From positions 1 to 58,871 of the forward strand of contig JBCBVV010000041.1 of assembly GCA_039817415.1 (NCBI GenBank): DNA of 58,871 bases, in the 5' to 3' direction. Shown here piece by piece: positions 1-8,581 of the stretch (the stretch's first letter is position 1; every line of letters begins with the position of its first letter). A program made the translations under genes and the position numbers. The notes beneath the pieces are model-generated. The model searched no databases, was not told where the DNA came from, and saw nothing but the letters and a program-made list of their open reading frames with translations. The stretch comes from JALEFZ01 sp039817415 (GTDB lineage Bacteria > Bacteroidota > Bacteroidia > J057).

Positions 1-30
1 CAATCAACTATATCTCAATCAAGGTGATTG
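1..30. repeat. Fold-back inversion at left window end
   Basis: CAATCA at 1-6 and TGATTG at 25-30 form an inverted repeat around an 18-base loop. The minus-strand reading frame of the lipoprotein breaks exactly here. Replacing 1-30 by its reverse complement restores an open frame reading EPNQLYLNQGDW. This points to a template switch at short homology, probably an assembly or amplification artefact at a contig end. Confidence 0.75.
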
Positions 31-305
31 GGCTCAAAATTTGACACCATATATATATCTGGTAGTTCATCCCCATTCACATCTCCTATGGCAAGTCCGG
101 CCCCATTATAGTAATACTCATAATTCAGCACATTTCTCGTAGGAGATTCCTTCAAATTATTTTTAAAAATAATTCCGCTTTGTGTGGGAGAAATCCACTC
201 AAAGAGTGGCAAGTCCGTCGTAGGGGAATCCTGCTGACATGAGAGCAGACATCCCAAAGAAGCAACAATCACTAAGTGGGAAAATATTTTCAAAAAGGGG
301 TTCAT
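15..305 (-). CDS. FG-GAP/VCBS (CRTAC1-like) lipoprotein, N-terminal part only
   Basis: This is the start of an exported lipoprotein: an N-terminal hydrophobic stretch ends in a lipobox (LLSC), followed by a short linker and the beginning of a first FG-GAP/VCBS repeat (IGDVNGDELPDIYMVSN). Proteins of this type, often ending in an ASPIC/UnbV domain, are outer-surface beta-propellers frequent next to SusC/SusD pairs. ATG at 305 is preferred to the upstream TTG at 314 because it directly precedes the signal peptide. The stop at 15-17 is not believable: bases 1-30 appear inverted. Read in the restored orientation the protein continues NQLYLNQGDW, the classic continuation of this repeat, and then leaves the window. 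The gene is divergent from susC and has a palindromic operator-like site 66 bases upstream. Family assignment is fairly safe; substrate is unknown. Confidence 0.75.
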   Translation of the reverse strand: MNPFLKIFSHLVIVASLGCLLSCQQDSPTTDLPLFEWISPTQSGIIFKNNLKESPTRNVLNYEYYYNGAGLAIGDVNGDELPDIYMVSNFEPNHLD

Positions 306-371
306 TAGATTCAAAATCTTGAAAATTTCGAGCTAAACATTTAAAATTATTCGCAATATCAGGCATAAAAA

Positions 372-385
372 TGTAAATATTTACA
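372..385. promoter_or_regulatory. LacI-type operator-like palindrome (left)
   Basis: TGTAAATATTTACA is a perfect 14-base palindrome with half-site TGTAAA, the form bound by many LacI/GalR-family repressors. It lies 66 bases upstream of the ATG of the left lipoprotein gene. A second copy with the same half-sites lies 131 bases away, centre to centre. Operator function is inferred from motif and position; no LacI-family gene is in this window. Confidence 0.6.
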
Positions 386-502
386 TTTATATTCTGGTAT
401 AAGCCATGAAAGCATGCAAACAGAATTAGCTATATATCAACAAGATATAAAAATCCTATCTCATTGACAGAAGTTTTTACTTCAAATAATTGTTTAATTT
501 AC

Positions 503-516
503 TGTAAACGTTTACA
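503..516. promoter_or_regulatory. LacI-type operator-like palindrome (right)
   Basis: TGTAAACGTTTACA is a perfect palindrome with a central CG, matching the usual LacI-family operator layout. It lies 64 bases before the susC ATG, just downstream of a possible Bacteroidota promoter (TTG at 464-466 and TAATTG at 487-492), where a bound repressor would block initiation. The promoter call is weak; the palindrome itself is unambiguous. Confidence 0.65.
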
Positions 517-580
517 TTGAATTTAATTGGTCACCTCACGACCACTTCCATCTACATATTTATCGATTAACTAAACTCAT

Positions 581-3445
581 ATGAAACGAGAACTAAGCTT
601 ACGCAAAGTCCTGAGTCTAAGAAGGATGGCCCTTACAATGATGTGCTTTTTCCTTGCTGTCAGCACACAGGCACAGGAGGTAAGCGGAAAAGTTACGGCT
701 CCTGATGGGAGTCCGTTGGTAGGAGCAACTGTCTTGGTAGGCGGAACCAGCAATGGTGTGATTACGGACTTAGAGGGAGCATTTATGCTTTCTGTACCTA
801 ACGCCAATACAGATAGTCTGGTATTTTCCTATGTAGGCTACACAACGGAAAGAGTGGCTGTTGGAGGCCGTTCTGTTATCAATTTCACATTTTCTTCCTT
901 TAGCAAATTGGATGAAATTGTAGTTGTTGGGTATGCAGCCAAAAAACGTACTGAAGTAACCGGTTCGATTGCCACCATCAAGTCTGAGAACTTTAATGTC
1001 GGGGTGATTTCTTCCCCCGAACAACTACTACAAGCCAAGGTACCTGGGGTAAGAATTACCTCGTCCAGTGGTGAGCCCGGTTCGGCAGTAAACGTATCTA
1101 TTAGAGGGGCAGGCTCCTTAAGAAGTGGTAACAGTCCATTGTATGTGATCGATGGAATTCCACTGACAAATGAGTCCATTACCCCTTCTAGTGCCAATGT
1201 GGTAGGAAGTAATGCAGGGAATACAGCTGCGGCTAAAAACCCTTTAAACTTCCTAAACCCAGATGACATTGAGTCTATTGACGTACTAAAAGATGCTTCT
1301 GCAACAGCCATTTATGGTTCTAGAGGCTCGAATGGTGTTATCTTGATTACGACCAAAAGAGGTGCATCAGGACGTCAGGGAGTTTCCTATAGCGGATTCT
1401 TGGGAACATCTACTCTCGCAAGAAAGATAGACATGGTAGGCATTGATTCTGGGACAGATTGGCAGGATGAAATCACCAGAAATGGAACCAGTCAGAACCA
1501 TAATCTTGCTTTGTCCGGTGGTAGTGGCAACGCTAGCTACCGTGCTTCCTTGAGCTATTTTGATCAGGAGGGAATTATTCAAAAAAGCTCCCTACAGCGC
1601 TTAACTGGACGAATCAACTCTACCATTTATGCCCTGCCAAATGACCGATTGAAATTGAATATCAATTTGATTGCCAGTCATGTCATCGACAATGGTATTC
1701 CTAGATCGGATATCGCAGATACGGATGGTGAATTGATTACCAATACCTTAGCTGCGGATCCTACACGTGCTGTAAGAAATGCTGATGGGACCTTCTCATC
1801 TGGACCCACTAACCCAGTTGGATTACTTGAAGCATGGAATGACGTAACTAAGACTGATCGCGTACTTGCCAACATCTCTGGTAGCCTTGAGATTGTAGAC
1901 GGCCTAAGATACCAGATCAATCTAGGACTCGACCGCTCCAACGCAAGCCGTGAGCAGGAGTTAGCTCCTAACAACTTGGAAGGGGTCAACATCAACAATG
2001 GTTCTTACAACTTTGCTACCATTGATGCCAATAACATTCTGGTAGAAAACTTCCTGACATATGACAAGGAAGCAGGCAAGAATAACTTTGGTGTCCTTGT
2101 AGGTCATGGTTATCAGCGCTTTGGATTCAATTCCTTTAATGTTGGTTTGAGTAACTACCAAATTCCTAGCATCAGTGGACTTGATGATCCGGGTAATGCC
2201 ATTTCATTGATTGGTGCTAATGGAGCTTCTAATCCAGATGGAACCAAGGAGGTAAACAAGCTGGAGTCTGTATTTGGCCGAGTAAACTATTCATGGAATA
2301 ACCAACTATTGGTCAGTGCGTCTATGCGTGCGGATGGATCTTCTAAGTTCGGTGCCAACAATCGTTGGGGATATTTCCCAGCCGCCTCTGTAGCATACCG
2401 ATTGAGTGAAATTATTTCATCTAATACCTTTGATGACTTGAAGGTACGTGTAGGCTGGGGACAGACCGGTAACCAGGAGATTCCCAATAAGGCGACTCAG
2501 GAGACCTTCCAGGTTACAGAAAATGGTATTTCTCGTGTAAGAGAGGCCAATCCAGACCTGAAGTGGGAAGTAAGTACCCAATTTAATGTGGGTATCGACT
2601 TTAACCTCAACAACAGCAAGTTGTATGGTAACATCGATTACTTTAACCGAGTAAATAGCGATCCTCTATTGTTGATCGATTCTGAGCCACCTGCCGTTTC
2701 TCAGAAGTGGGTAAATCTTCCTGGTACAATCACCAACAATGGTATTGAGATCTTCTTGGGAACCCAATTGGTGAACACCAAAGACTTTACCCTCAACATC
2801 GATGGAAATGCGACCTATACAACTAATCTAGTTTCCTTTCCAGATGGAAGAGAGATTTTCACAGGTGTATTGAGTGGTAGAAGTATCAATGGTACCTTGA
2901 CACAGATCATCAGAGATGGAGAGGGAATCGGAACCTTCTACTTGCCCACTGATAATGGAGATGGCACCTCTAGTGAGCGCCAGATTCAGGGAAGCGGTAT
3001 TCCTAACTTCATTTATGGGTTCAATACCTATGCGAATTACAAAGGAATCGACTTCTCCTTCAACTTATCAGGAGCATCTGGAAATTTGATTTACAATGCT
3101 ACGGATAACTTCCTCAATAACTTTGGTGGAAATGTATCTCAGCGAATTGCAGATGCATCGATGATTCCTCCTGGAGCTTCCAGTTTCTTCCTAGAAAACG
3201 GAGCCTTCCTGAGACTCAACAATGCTTCGCTTGGTTACAACCTTCCTGAAGGAACTGTTTCTTGGCTTCAAGGAGCGAGAATCTACATTACTGGTCAAAA
3301 CCTCTTTGTCTTAACCGAATACACAGGATATGATCCTGAGGTGAATACGCCGGTTTCAGTAGGCGGAAACCTTTCTTATGGAATTGATTTTGGTTCTTAC
3401 CCAAGAGCTAGAACATTTCTGATTGGTTTGAACTTATCATTATAA
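581..3445 (+). CDS. SusC/RagA-family TonB-dependent outer-membrane receptor
   Basis: This outer-membrane beta-barrel imports oligosaccharides or peptides using TonB energy, with the SusD-like lipoprotein acting as its lid. After a signal peptide ending near residue 32 (STQAQ) comes a carboxypeptidase-regulatory-like domain (about residues 33-110), a TonB-box region (DEIVVVGY), the plug with SIRGAGS and the hallmark DASATAIYGSRGSNGVI, and then the barrel to the C-terminus. At 954 residues it is slightly short for a SusC but has no visible gap. The ATG at 581 is the first in frame. The susD-like gene follows 37 bases downstream. The LacI-type palindrome upstream suggests sugar-responsive control. 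No glycoside hydrolase accompanies the pair inside the window, so the substrate cannot be named. Confidence 0.93.
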   Translation: MKRELSLRKVLSLRRMALTMMCFFLAVSTQAQEVSGKVTAPDGSPLVGATVLVGGTSNGVITDLEGAFMLSVPNANTDSLVFSYVGYTTERVAVGGRSVINFTFSSFSKLDEIVVVGYAAKKRTEVTGSIATIKSENFNVGVISSPEQLLQAKVPGVRITSSSGEPGSAVNVSIRGAGSLRSGNSPLYVIDGIPLTNESITPSSANVVGSNAGNTAAAKNPLNFLNPDDIESIDVLKDASATAIYGSRGSNGVILITTKRGASGRQGVSYSGFLGTSTLARKIDMVGIDSGTDWQDEITRNGTSQNHNLALSGGSGNASYRASLSYFDQEGIIQKSSLQRLTGRINSTIYALPNDRLKLNINLIASHVIDNGIPRSDIADTDGELITNTLAADPTRAVRNADGTFSSGPTNPVGLLEAWNDVTKTDRVLANISGSLEIVDGLRYQINLGLDRSNASREQELAPNNLEGVNINNGSYNFATIDANNILVENFLTYDKEAGKNNFGVLVGHGYQRFGFNSFNVGLSNYQIPSISGLDDPGNAISLIGANGASNPDGTKEVNKLESVFGRVNYSWNNQLLVSASMRADGSSKFGANNRWGYFPAASVAYRLSEIISSNTFDDLKVRVGWGQTGNQEIPNKATQETFQVTENGISRVREANPDLKWEVSTQFNVGIDFNLNNSKLYGNIDYFNRVNSDPLLLIDSEPPAVSQKWVNLPGTITNNGIEIFLGTQLVNTKDFTLNIDGNATYTTNLVSFPDGREIFTGVLSGRSINGTLTQIIRDGEGIGTFYLPTDNGDGTSSERQIQGSGIPNFIYGFNTYANYKGIDFSFNLSGASGNLIYNATDNFLNNFGGNVSQRIADASMIPPGASSFFLENGAFLRLNNASLGYNLPEGTVSWLQGARIYITGQNLFVLTEYTGYDPEVNTPVSVGGNLSYGIDFGSYPRARTFLIGLNLSL

Positions 3446-3482
3446 TGGGAAAATCATATATATTGAATTACTATTATCTCGT

Positions 3483-5159
3483 ATGAAAAAGATTTTGCTA
3501 ATCCTTCCACTCATGTTCCTGCTAGCAGGCTGTGTGGACTTGAATGAGGAGGTCTTTGATGAGGTTCAGGTAGAGGACGTAGAAGCCCTACTTGATGAGG
3601 CCTCTCCGGAGTTTCTGGATAATCTTGTAGCATCTGTTTATGCTCAGTTGATTCCGAACTTCACAGAAAGACTGTACTTCAACCTACAGGAATCTACATC
3701 GGATATTTCGATGACCCCTACCCGCCTTTGGCAGGACCCATCCCGTTCTGACTGGTTTGATGGAGGACGCTACGTGGCCCTTCACACCCACGCATGGGAT
3801 GCGACAGAACCCACTTTGACAGATGTTTGGAACAACCTTCAAGGAGGTATTGCGGCAGGACTAGAAGTTCTGGATGCATTTGACACCCCTAAGGCCCTTG
3901 ACAATCCAGACATTACACCTAGACGAGCTGAAGTTCAAGGACTTCTAGCCTTCTACATGTGGTGTATCTACGACCTGTACGCTCAAGTACCTTACATCAA
4001 CCTGTCTACAGGTGAAAATGTGGTCTTGTCTGGACAGGCTGCCATTGACGAAATGGAATCGCTGCTTAACGCTGCCATTCCAAACCTGAGAACCAAAGGT
4101 GAATCAGCTTCTGGAGCTCTATTCTCCGTAGGAGCAGCCAAGACCTTATTGGCACGAATCTACCTGAACAAGGCTGTTTATCTGGACCGCTATGCATCTT
4201 CCTTCAGCTTTGACAATGCCGACATGGACAGAGTTATTTCTTTGGCCACAGAGGTAATTGATCAGGAAGGATACAACTTAGCTTCAGATTATTTCCGCCT
4301 ATTTGATGGAGATAGTGATGCCAACAGTGCGACTGACGAACTGATCTTCGTAGCTAACTGCGAAGCTGGACAGACTTGTAACCGTGCCTTTACAGCTATG
4401 GTTATGAGCCAGGGACAGTTTGCAGGAGATGCGGGAAGCTTCCGTGGATGGAATGGTTTCTGTACCCTTCCGGAGTTCGTGGATAGCTGGGATACCAATG
4501 ATCCACGTTTCTTTGAGGAGAACTATCCTAACGAGGCTGGTGCCATTGATCCGTCCACTTACCAGCTAAACAGAGGAATCCAGGTTGGTGTTCAGTATGG
4601 ACCTGTACCTGTTGATCCTGATGGCAATCCGACTGAAGGGGGCACCTTCAAGCGCGATGGAAATAACATGCTAGTTATTGAGGAGTTGAAAAACTTCCTA
4701 AGGGACAATCAGACTGTAGATTACGCGAGAGAAGTATCTTTGACCTCAAACCAATGGGCGGGTGCACGTGTATTCAAGTATGAGTACGACACACCTGGAC
4801 CTGGTAGATGGGATACAGATATTAACCCTGTCATCATGCGTTTGGCAGATGTATACCTGATGCGTGCGGAGGCTAACCTAAGAAAAGGAAATGCTACGGC
4901 TGCACTGGATGATGTCAATACTGTGAGATCAGCTCGTGGAGCAGCAGAATTATCCGCTATGGATTTGGATGCCATGCTTGACGAAAGAGGATTTGAATTC
5001 TATTGGGAAGCCCACAGAAGAACTGACCTGGTACGCTTTGGTAAGTTTGGCGATGAGTGGACTTCCAAGCCCGCCACTGATGTTAACAAAAGAGTCTTCC
5101 CGATTCCTTTGAACGCATTGGCTTCCAGCTCAAATCTACAACAAAATCAAGGATACTAA
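3483..5159 (+). CDS. SusD/RagB-family nutrient-binding lipoprotein
   Basis: This surface lipoprotein captures substrate and closes over its SusC partner. The signal peptide has a clear lipobox (FLLAGC, Cys16). The middle shows the tetratricopeptide-like helical pattern of SusD proteins, and the C-terminus has the usual signature: VIMRLADVYLMRAEANLRKG, then LDERGFEFYWEAHRRTDLVRFG and a PIPLNAL...QNQGY ending. Length (558 residues) is normal. It is co-transcribed with the susC-like gene 37 bases upstream and ends at a strong terminator, so the pair forms a two-gene unit. Ligand identity cannot be read from the sequence. Confidence 0.92.
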   Translation: MKKILLILPLMFLLAGCVDLNEEVFDEVQVEDVEALLDEASPEFLDNLVASVYAQLIPNFTERLYFNLQESTSDISMTPTRLWQDPSRSDWFDGGRYVALHTHAWDATEPTLTDVWNNLQGGIAAGLEVLDAFDTPKALDNPDITPRRAEVQGLLAFYMWCIYDLYAQVPYINLSTGENVVLSGQAAIDEMESLLNAAIPNLRTKGESASGALFSVGAAKTLLARIYLNKAVYLDRYASSFSFDNADMDRVISLATEVIDQEGYNLASDYFRLFDGDSDANSATDELIFVANCEAGQTCNRAFTAMVMSQGQFAGDAGSFRGWNGFCTLPEFVDSWDTNDPRFFEENYPNEAGAIDPSTYQLNRGIQVGVQYGPVPVDPDGNPTEGGTFKRDGNNMLVIEELKNFLRDNQTVDYAREVSLTSNQWAGARVFKYEYDTPGPGRWDTDINPVIMRLADVYLMRAEANLRKGNATAALDDVNTVRSARGAAELSAMDLDAMLDERGFEFYWEAHRRTDLVRFGKFGDEWTSKPATDVNKRVFPIPLNALASSSNLQQNQGY

Positions 5160-5178
5160 TCCTTACACTCAAACAGTG

Positions 5179-5211
5179 AAAAAAGCCACTCCAAAAGGGG
5201 TGGCTTTTTTA
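5179..5211 (+). terminator. Rho-independent terminator after susD
   Basis: A long A-rich/GC stem (AAAAAGCCACTCC pairing with GGGGTGGCTTTTT around an AAAA loop) runs into a T tract, 20 bases after the susD-like stop codon. Confidence 0.85.
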
Positions 5212-5358
5212 TTTTCTCGTAAATCTTTTGAAGCCTTTCACATGACCATTAGCAGGATAAAAAGCGTTTCTGCTACACAGATGTACCTACAGGCTTTCAT
5301 AATCAAGGAGCTTTTTGGGAATCAACCTTTTTCCTAGATCAGCCAGGAAAAGGCCTTC

Positions 5359-6129
5359 CTACCTAGACTCCTCCCGATTGATGTTGAAGGTATACATGGC
5401 ACAGCTCTCCATATTTCCCAAGAGGAAAACGACATCCTGTTTTACCTTAGTTCCATCGGAATAGGAGGCTGGTATCCAAGTTGGCATGTCCATGATTGCC
5501 TGCAAAATGAGCGGATTATCATCCATGATATCGGAAGGCCAAGCCACAAAGGCGTTCACAACCTCTCCTTTTTCGTTCAGGCTGAATTGGACGGCGGCGA
5601 AGTTTTTGTTTTCAAATCCCCTTTGGCTTAAGGGCTGAATCACCTTTTCCTTCAGATAAGCATTCAGGGCTTCCTTTCCTCCCTTGAAACGAGCAGGATT
5701 TTCTGGAGTCTGTCGAATCACACACTCCATACTTTTCGGTGGATTTACCTTCAAATTATTCTGAGGAAAGTAGTTAAGCGTCAGCTGGATGTCTTGGTCT
5801 CTATCTGCTTTTGCCATTAAGTCCTTCGCTTCTGCACTCAAGCTGTTTACCCTCATGCTAACTTTTTGAGTCCTCCCATTGACCTTAGCCAGCATTTCCG
5901 CCGAAACCAGCGTTTTGAGCCACTCAGGCTTAAAGTGGGGATTGAGCTCAAAAACCGTCTTGGCTCCCTGTAGTTCATCCAGCGTAAAGGTGATGTAAGG
6001 CTGAACGATGTGAACTTCGAAATGTGGGGGCTGATTTGATTGCCCCTGAGAAACTCCTTGAAATGGACTTCCTATCCAGCACAAGAGAAATAAGGATAAA
6101 ATCGGGCCTAAAGGTGAATTCAAATTCAT
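5359..6129 (-). CDS. Secreted protein with TonB C-terminal-like domain
   Basis: A 256-residue protein with a signal peptide (MNLNSPLGPILSLFLLCW, cleaved near GVSQGQ). The longer open frame upstream is discarded because the signal peptide begins at this ATG. The first half has no family I recognise. The C-terminal 110 residues fit the TonB_C fold as used in many Bacteroidota periplasmic proteins: PARFKGGKEALNAYLKEKV, then VQFSLNEKGEVVNAFVAWPSD, and a MDMPTWIPASYSDGTKVKQDVVFLL end. It lacks a proline-rich spanner and a long TM anchor, so it is not a canonical TonB; it may be an accessory or pseudo-TonB domain protein. It stands alone, convergent with the susD-like gene. Confidence 0.7.
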   Translation of the reverse strand: MNLNSPLGPILSLFLLCWIGSPFQGVSQGQSNQPPHFEVHIVQPYITFTLDELQGAKTVFELNPHFKPEWLKTLVSAEMLAKVNGRTQKVSMRVNSLSAEAKDLMAKADRDQDIQLTLNYFPQNNLKVNPPKSMECVIRQTPENPARFKGGKEALNAYLKEKVIQPLSQRGFENKNFAAVQFSLNEKGEVVNAFVAWPSDIMDDNPLILQAIMDMPTWIPASYSDGTKVKQDVVFLLGNMESCAMYTFNINREESR

Positions 6130-6247
6130 GATAGGTATGTTAAATCCGGCTAGCATATCGTGCTTAATGTACAAAAATAGGGGGAAGCTTCTTACGCCTG
6201 CTGAAATCAGGATGACCATTTTTTCTGAAAAGAAACCCACGTAAGGG

Positions 6248-6892
6248 TTATCCTTCCTTTTTCCTGCCGCTATATTTATCGTGTAGGCCTTCTCCATTGA
6301 GGATTTTTTCAGTGCATTTCTCGATTCTGGACAGGCGGGTTTTCGATTGCTTGGGAGCGCTAAAGTAGATGATATATCCTCGTTGACGTCCAGATGTGAG
6401 GGCGAAGAAGGCATGTTCTAACAAAGGATCTTCTTTGAACTTCTGCTCTAATTCAGTTGGAATGGGTTCAGGCTCTTTCTTGAATTCCACTTTTAAACCA
6501 GCCCTTTCTACTTCAATGGCTTCAAAGATATAAGCCTTGATATCCGCTTCAATTGCATGTATTTCGTCGGTATGGGTGAACCTGAACATCCTAGCAGCCT
6601 GACTATGTTCACCTGCTTTGACTAGGAGATTCTTTTCATCTTTTAATAAGACGCCTTTGAAAAAGCTCACATTCGCATAATTCTTTAATGCACTAATCAT
6701 CAGTACATTCTTCCCATTATAGGTATAGCAAGGTCCTCCCCACTTCATTTCTTCCGTAAGACCAGTTGTTGATACTATTTTTCTCAACAAAGAAATTTCT
6801 GCTTTCCATGTATGGACTTTACAGTCAGGAGTCCCTCCTAGGGGACATCTTCCACATCCTGCTAGCAAAAATGTTTGTATATCCTTTGTCAT
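6248..6892 (-). CDS. YdeI-like protein (DUF1801 plus Omdd-type C-terminus)
   Basis: A cytoplasmic protein of about 214 residues from the ATG at 6892 (the open frame extends to a TTG at 6937, less likely). It starts with a cysteine-bearing segment (LLAGCGRCPLGG), then shows the DUF1801 signature of the iron-chaperone/YdhG fold (EEMKWGGPCYTYNGKNVLMI, FFKGVLL) and a C-terminal Omdd-like segment (AFFALTSGRQRGYIIYFSAPKQSKTRLSRIEKC). Members of this family have been linked to tolerance of antimicrobial peptides in enterobacteria, but the biochemical role is unsettled. The next gene upstream on the same strand encodes a second Omdd-domain protein, so the two may act together. Confidence 0.8.
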   Translation of the reverse strand: MTKDIQTFLLAGCGRCPLGGTPDCKVHTWKAEISLLRKIVSTTGLTEEMKWGGPCYTYNGKNVLMISALKNYANVSFFKGVLLKDEKNLLVKAGEHSQAARMFRFTHTDEIHAIEADIKAYIFEAIEVERAGLKVEFKKEPEPIPTELEQKFKEDPLLEHAFFALTSGRQRGYIIYFSAPKQSKTRLSRIEKCTEKILNGEGLHDKYSGRKKEG

Positions 6893-6977
6893 GCTCAGGC
6901 TAGATTGACTAAGAATAAAGAGAGGTATTTTTCCCAAAAAGACAAGAAGATGAGATGGGATTTATACGACTTTTATA

Positions 6978-7460
6978 TCATACTTCCTTTCTTTTTCTAG
7001 GCAAATGGGCAGTTTGAATGAGCTCTATGGTTTTAGATATTTGTTTGTCTAGGTCTTTAATTCGGACGATCTGGTGTATCACATTTCGTTTTTTACCCAT
7101 GGTCAATTTATCGAAGGTCGCCTTCAATTCTGGGTCTTGACCCAATAAAACAGTGAGTACTTCGGGTATGTCTACCCCCAAGGGATTGGGATCTTCTCTC
7201 AGGTGGAAATGGATGGTATCCCCTAATTCTTTGTTTACAGCACTCAGGTTCTTTTTAGAGAGGATGATGAAGAAGTTGCCATCTCCCAAGTGATTGAGGC
7301 CACATCTAAAATCCAATTGATCATCCAACCTACAGATCAACCGGGTTTTTCGCTTGTTTTCAAACTGATTGACAATTTCAGCCTCAATTTTCAAGAAAAA
7401 ATAGCCGCCTTTTCTTTTTTCAAGTTGACCAATGGTTTGTTCTGCCTGGTATTCCTTCAT
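6978..7460 (-). CDS. DUF1905 and Omdd (YdeI/OmpD-associated) protein
   Basis: A 160-residue soluble protein. The first ~95 residues match the DUF1905 barrel (GYFFLKIEAEIVN, FRCGLNHLGDGNFFIILSKK, LGDTIHFHLRED). The C-terminal 55 residues are an Omdd/bacteriocin-protection YdeI-like segment (LKATFDKLTMGKKRNVIHQIVRIKD...KTIELIQ). Such two-domain proteins are common, usually of unknown function. It precedes the other YdeI-like gene by about 85 bases on the same strand, so the pair is probably co-transcribed. Confidence 0.8.
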   Translation of the reverse strand: MKEYQAEQTIGQLEKRKGGYFFLKIEAEIVNQFENKRKTRLICRLDDQLDFRCGLNHLGDGNFFIILSKKNLSAVNKELGDTIHFHLREDPNPLGVDIPEVLTVLLGQDPELKATFDKLTMGKKRNVIHQIVRIKDLDKQISKTIELIQTAHLPRKRKEV

Positions 7461-7565
7461 ATTTCATCCACATTACTTGCCTATCTTATTGCAAGACAGT
7501 ACCTATAATAATGATTTAAAGGAATAATAGTTTGAGGTATGTAGAGAAGGGACTATCCCTATTCC

Positions 7566-8552
7566 TTAGCCCAGCAGAATCACAGCCAAAGATCCTATTG
7601 ACACGACTACCCATAAGCCTACTCCTACCATAAGCGGCTTCACCCCAGCGGCTTTGATCTTGTCAATTGAGATTCCCATTCCAATCAAAAAGAGCGTTAG
7701 AACCATCAGAGAGCGTGAAATCCCAACGATATTTTTAGAGAAAGACAGCTCAAAATAGGTGTTAAGCAACATGGCTAGCACAAAGTAAAGGATGAACCAT
7801 GGAATTTTGATCTTGTTGCCTTCCGAACGGAAAAACAGCATAGAAAGTAAAGAAACGGGGATGATCCATAGTGCTCTGGATAGCTTGATCGTAGTGCCAA
7901 TCTCAAGCGCCTCTAAGCCGTAGGTATTCGCAGCTCCAACGACAGAGGAAGTATCATGAATGGCAATAGCTGCCCACATCCCAAATTGTTCCATACTTAA
8001 GCCGAACAACTGGCCGATACCAGGAAAGATGATCAGCGCTATAGAATTAAGCAGAAAAACCACAGCTAGTGCCATCGATATATCCTGCTCCTTGGCACGT
8101 ACAACAGGTGAAACTGCCGCGATGGCGCTTCCTCCACAAATGGCAGTCCCTACAGAAATCAGGTAGGCTGGTATGCTGTCCAGCTTGAATATCCTACCTA
8201 GCAGCATTCCGTAGCTTAGGGTAAAGGCAATTGAACCCACAATCAAAAAGAATCCCGACTGACTGGTTGCCACTGCAGCTTGGGCATTCATCCCGAATCC
8301 AAGACCGACTACAGCCACCTTCAATAGATTGGAAACGGCCTTTCCTTTCAAATCTGGAAAAGGATGCCCAATAAAGTGGGCAAATAAAAAACCCCCAATC
8401 AAGGCGATAGGACTTGAAATCACAGGGGTAAAACAAAGGACCACGATGAGCAGGAATAAGGCCTTTGGCCAAGAGAAAGGAAGAATAGAAAGCTTTTTGA
8501 GGAGGAGCATTCTGCGTTCGTTAGTATTTACCTTAAGATACGCAGCAGTCAT
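7566..8552 (-). CDS. YeiH/UPF0324-family membrane transporter
   Basis: A polytopic inner-membrane protein with about ten hydrophobic helices. Family motifs of the YeiH/UPF0324 group (Cons_hypoth698, annotated as putative sulfate exporters) are visible: GLGFGMNAQAA, the re-entrant CGGSAIAAVSPVVRAKEQDISMA, and GMWAAIAIHDTSSVVGAA. Length 328 is typical. It follows a LysR regulator on the same strand by 29 bases, the usual arrangement for this family, which suggests the regulator controls it. The transported substrate is not proven for the family; sulfite or a related sulfur compound has been proposed. The start could instead be the internal ATG at residue 15. Confidence 0.88.
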   Translation of the reverse strand: MTAAYLKVNTNERRMLLLKKLSILPFSWPKALFLLIVVLCFTPVISSPIALIGGFLFAHFIGHPFPDLKGKAVSNLLKVAVVGLGFGMNAQAAVATSQSGFFLIVGSIAFTLSYGMLLGRIFKLDSIPAYLISVGTAICGGSAIAAVSPVVRAKEQDISMALAVVFLLNSIALIIFPGIGQLFGLSMEQFGMWAAIAIHDTSSVVGAANTYGLEALEIGTTIKLSRALWIIPVSLLSMLFFRSEGNKIKIPWFILYFVLAMLLNTYFELSFSKNIVGISRSLMVLTLFLIGMGISIDKIKAAGVKPLMVGVGLWVVVSIGSLAVILLG

Positions 8553-8581
8553 CGAAAATAGTTATGAAAAATAGTTCTAAT

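Noticed and set aside
838..1311. 157-residue minus-strand open frame inside susC
   Set aside because: Shadow of the well-supported susC reading frame; no signal, motif or start context of its own.
6130..6414. N-terminal extension of the TonB-C-like protein to 6414
   Set aside because: It overlaps the DUF1801 gene and lies before a good signal peptide at 6129.
7290..7508. 72-residue plus-strand open frame near 7.3-7.5 kb
   Set aside because: Mostly antisense to the DUF1905 gene; hydrophobic character comes from the complementary strand.
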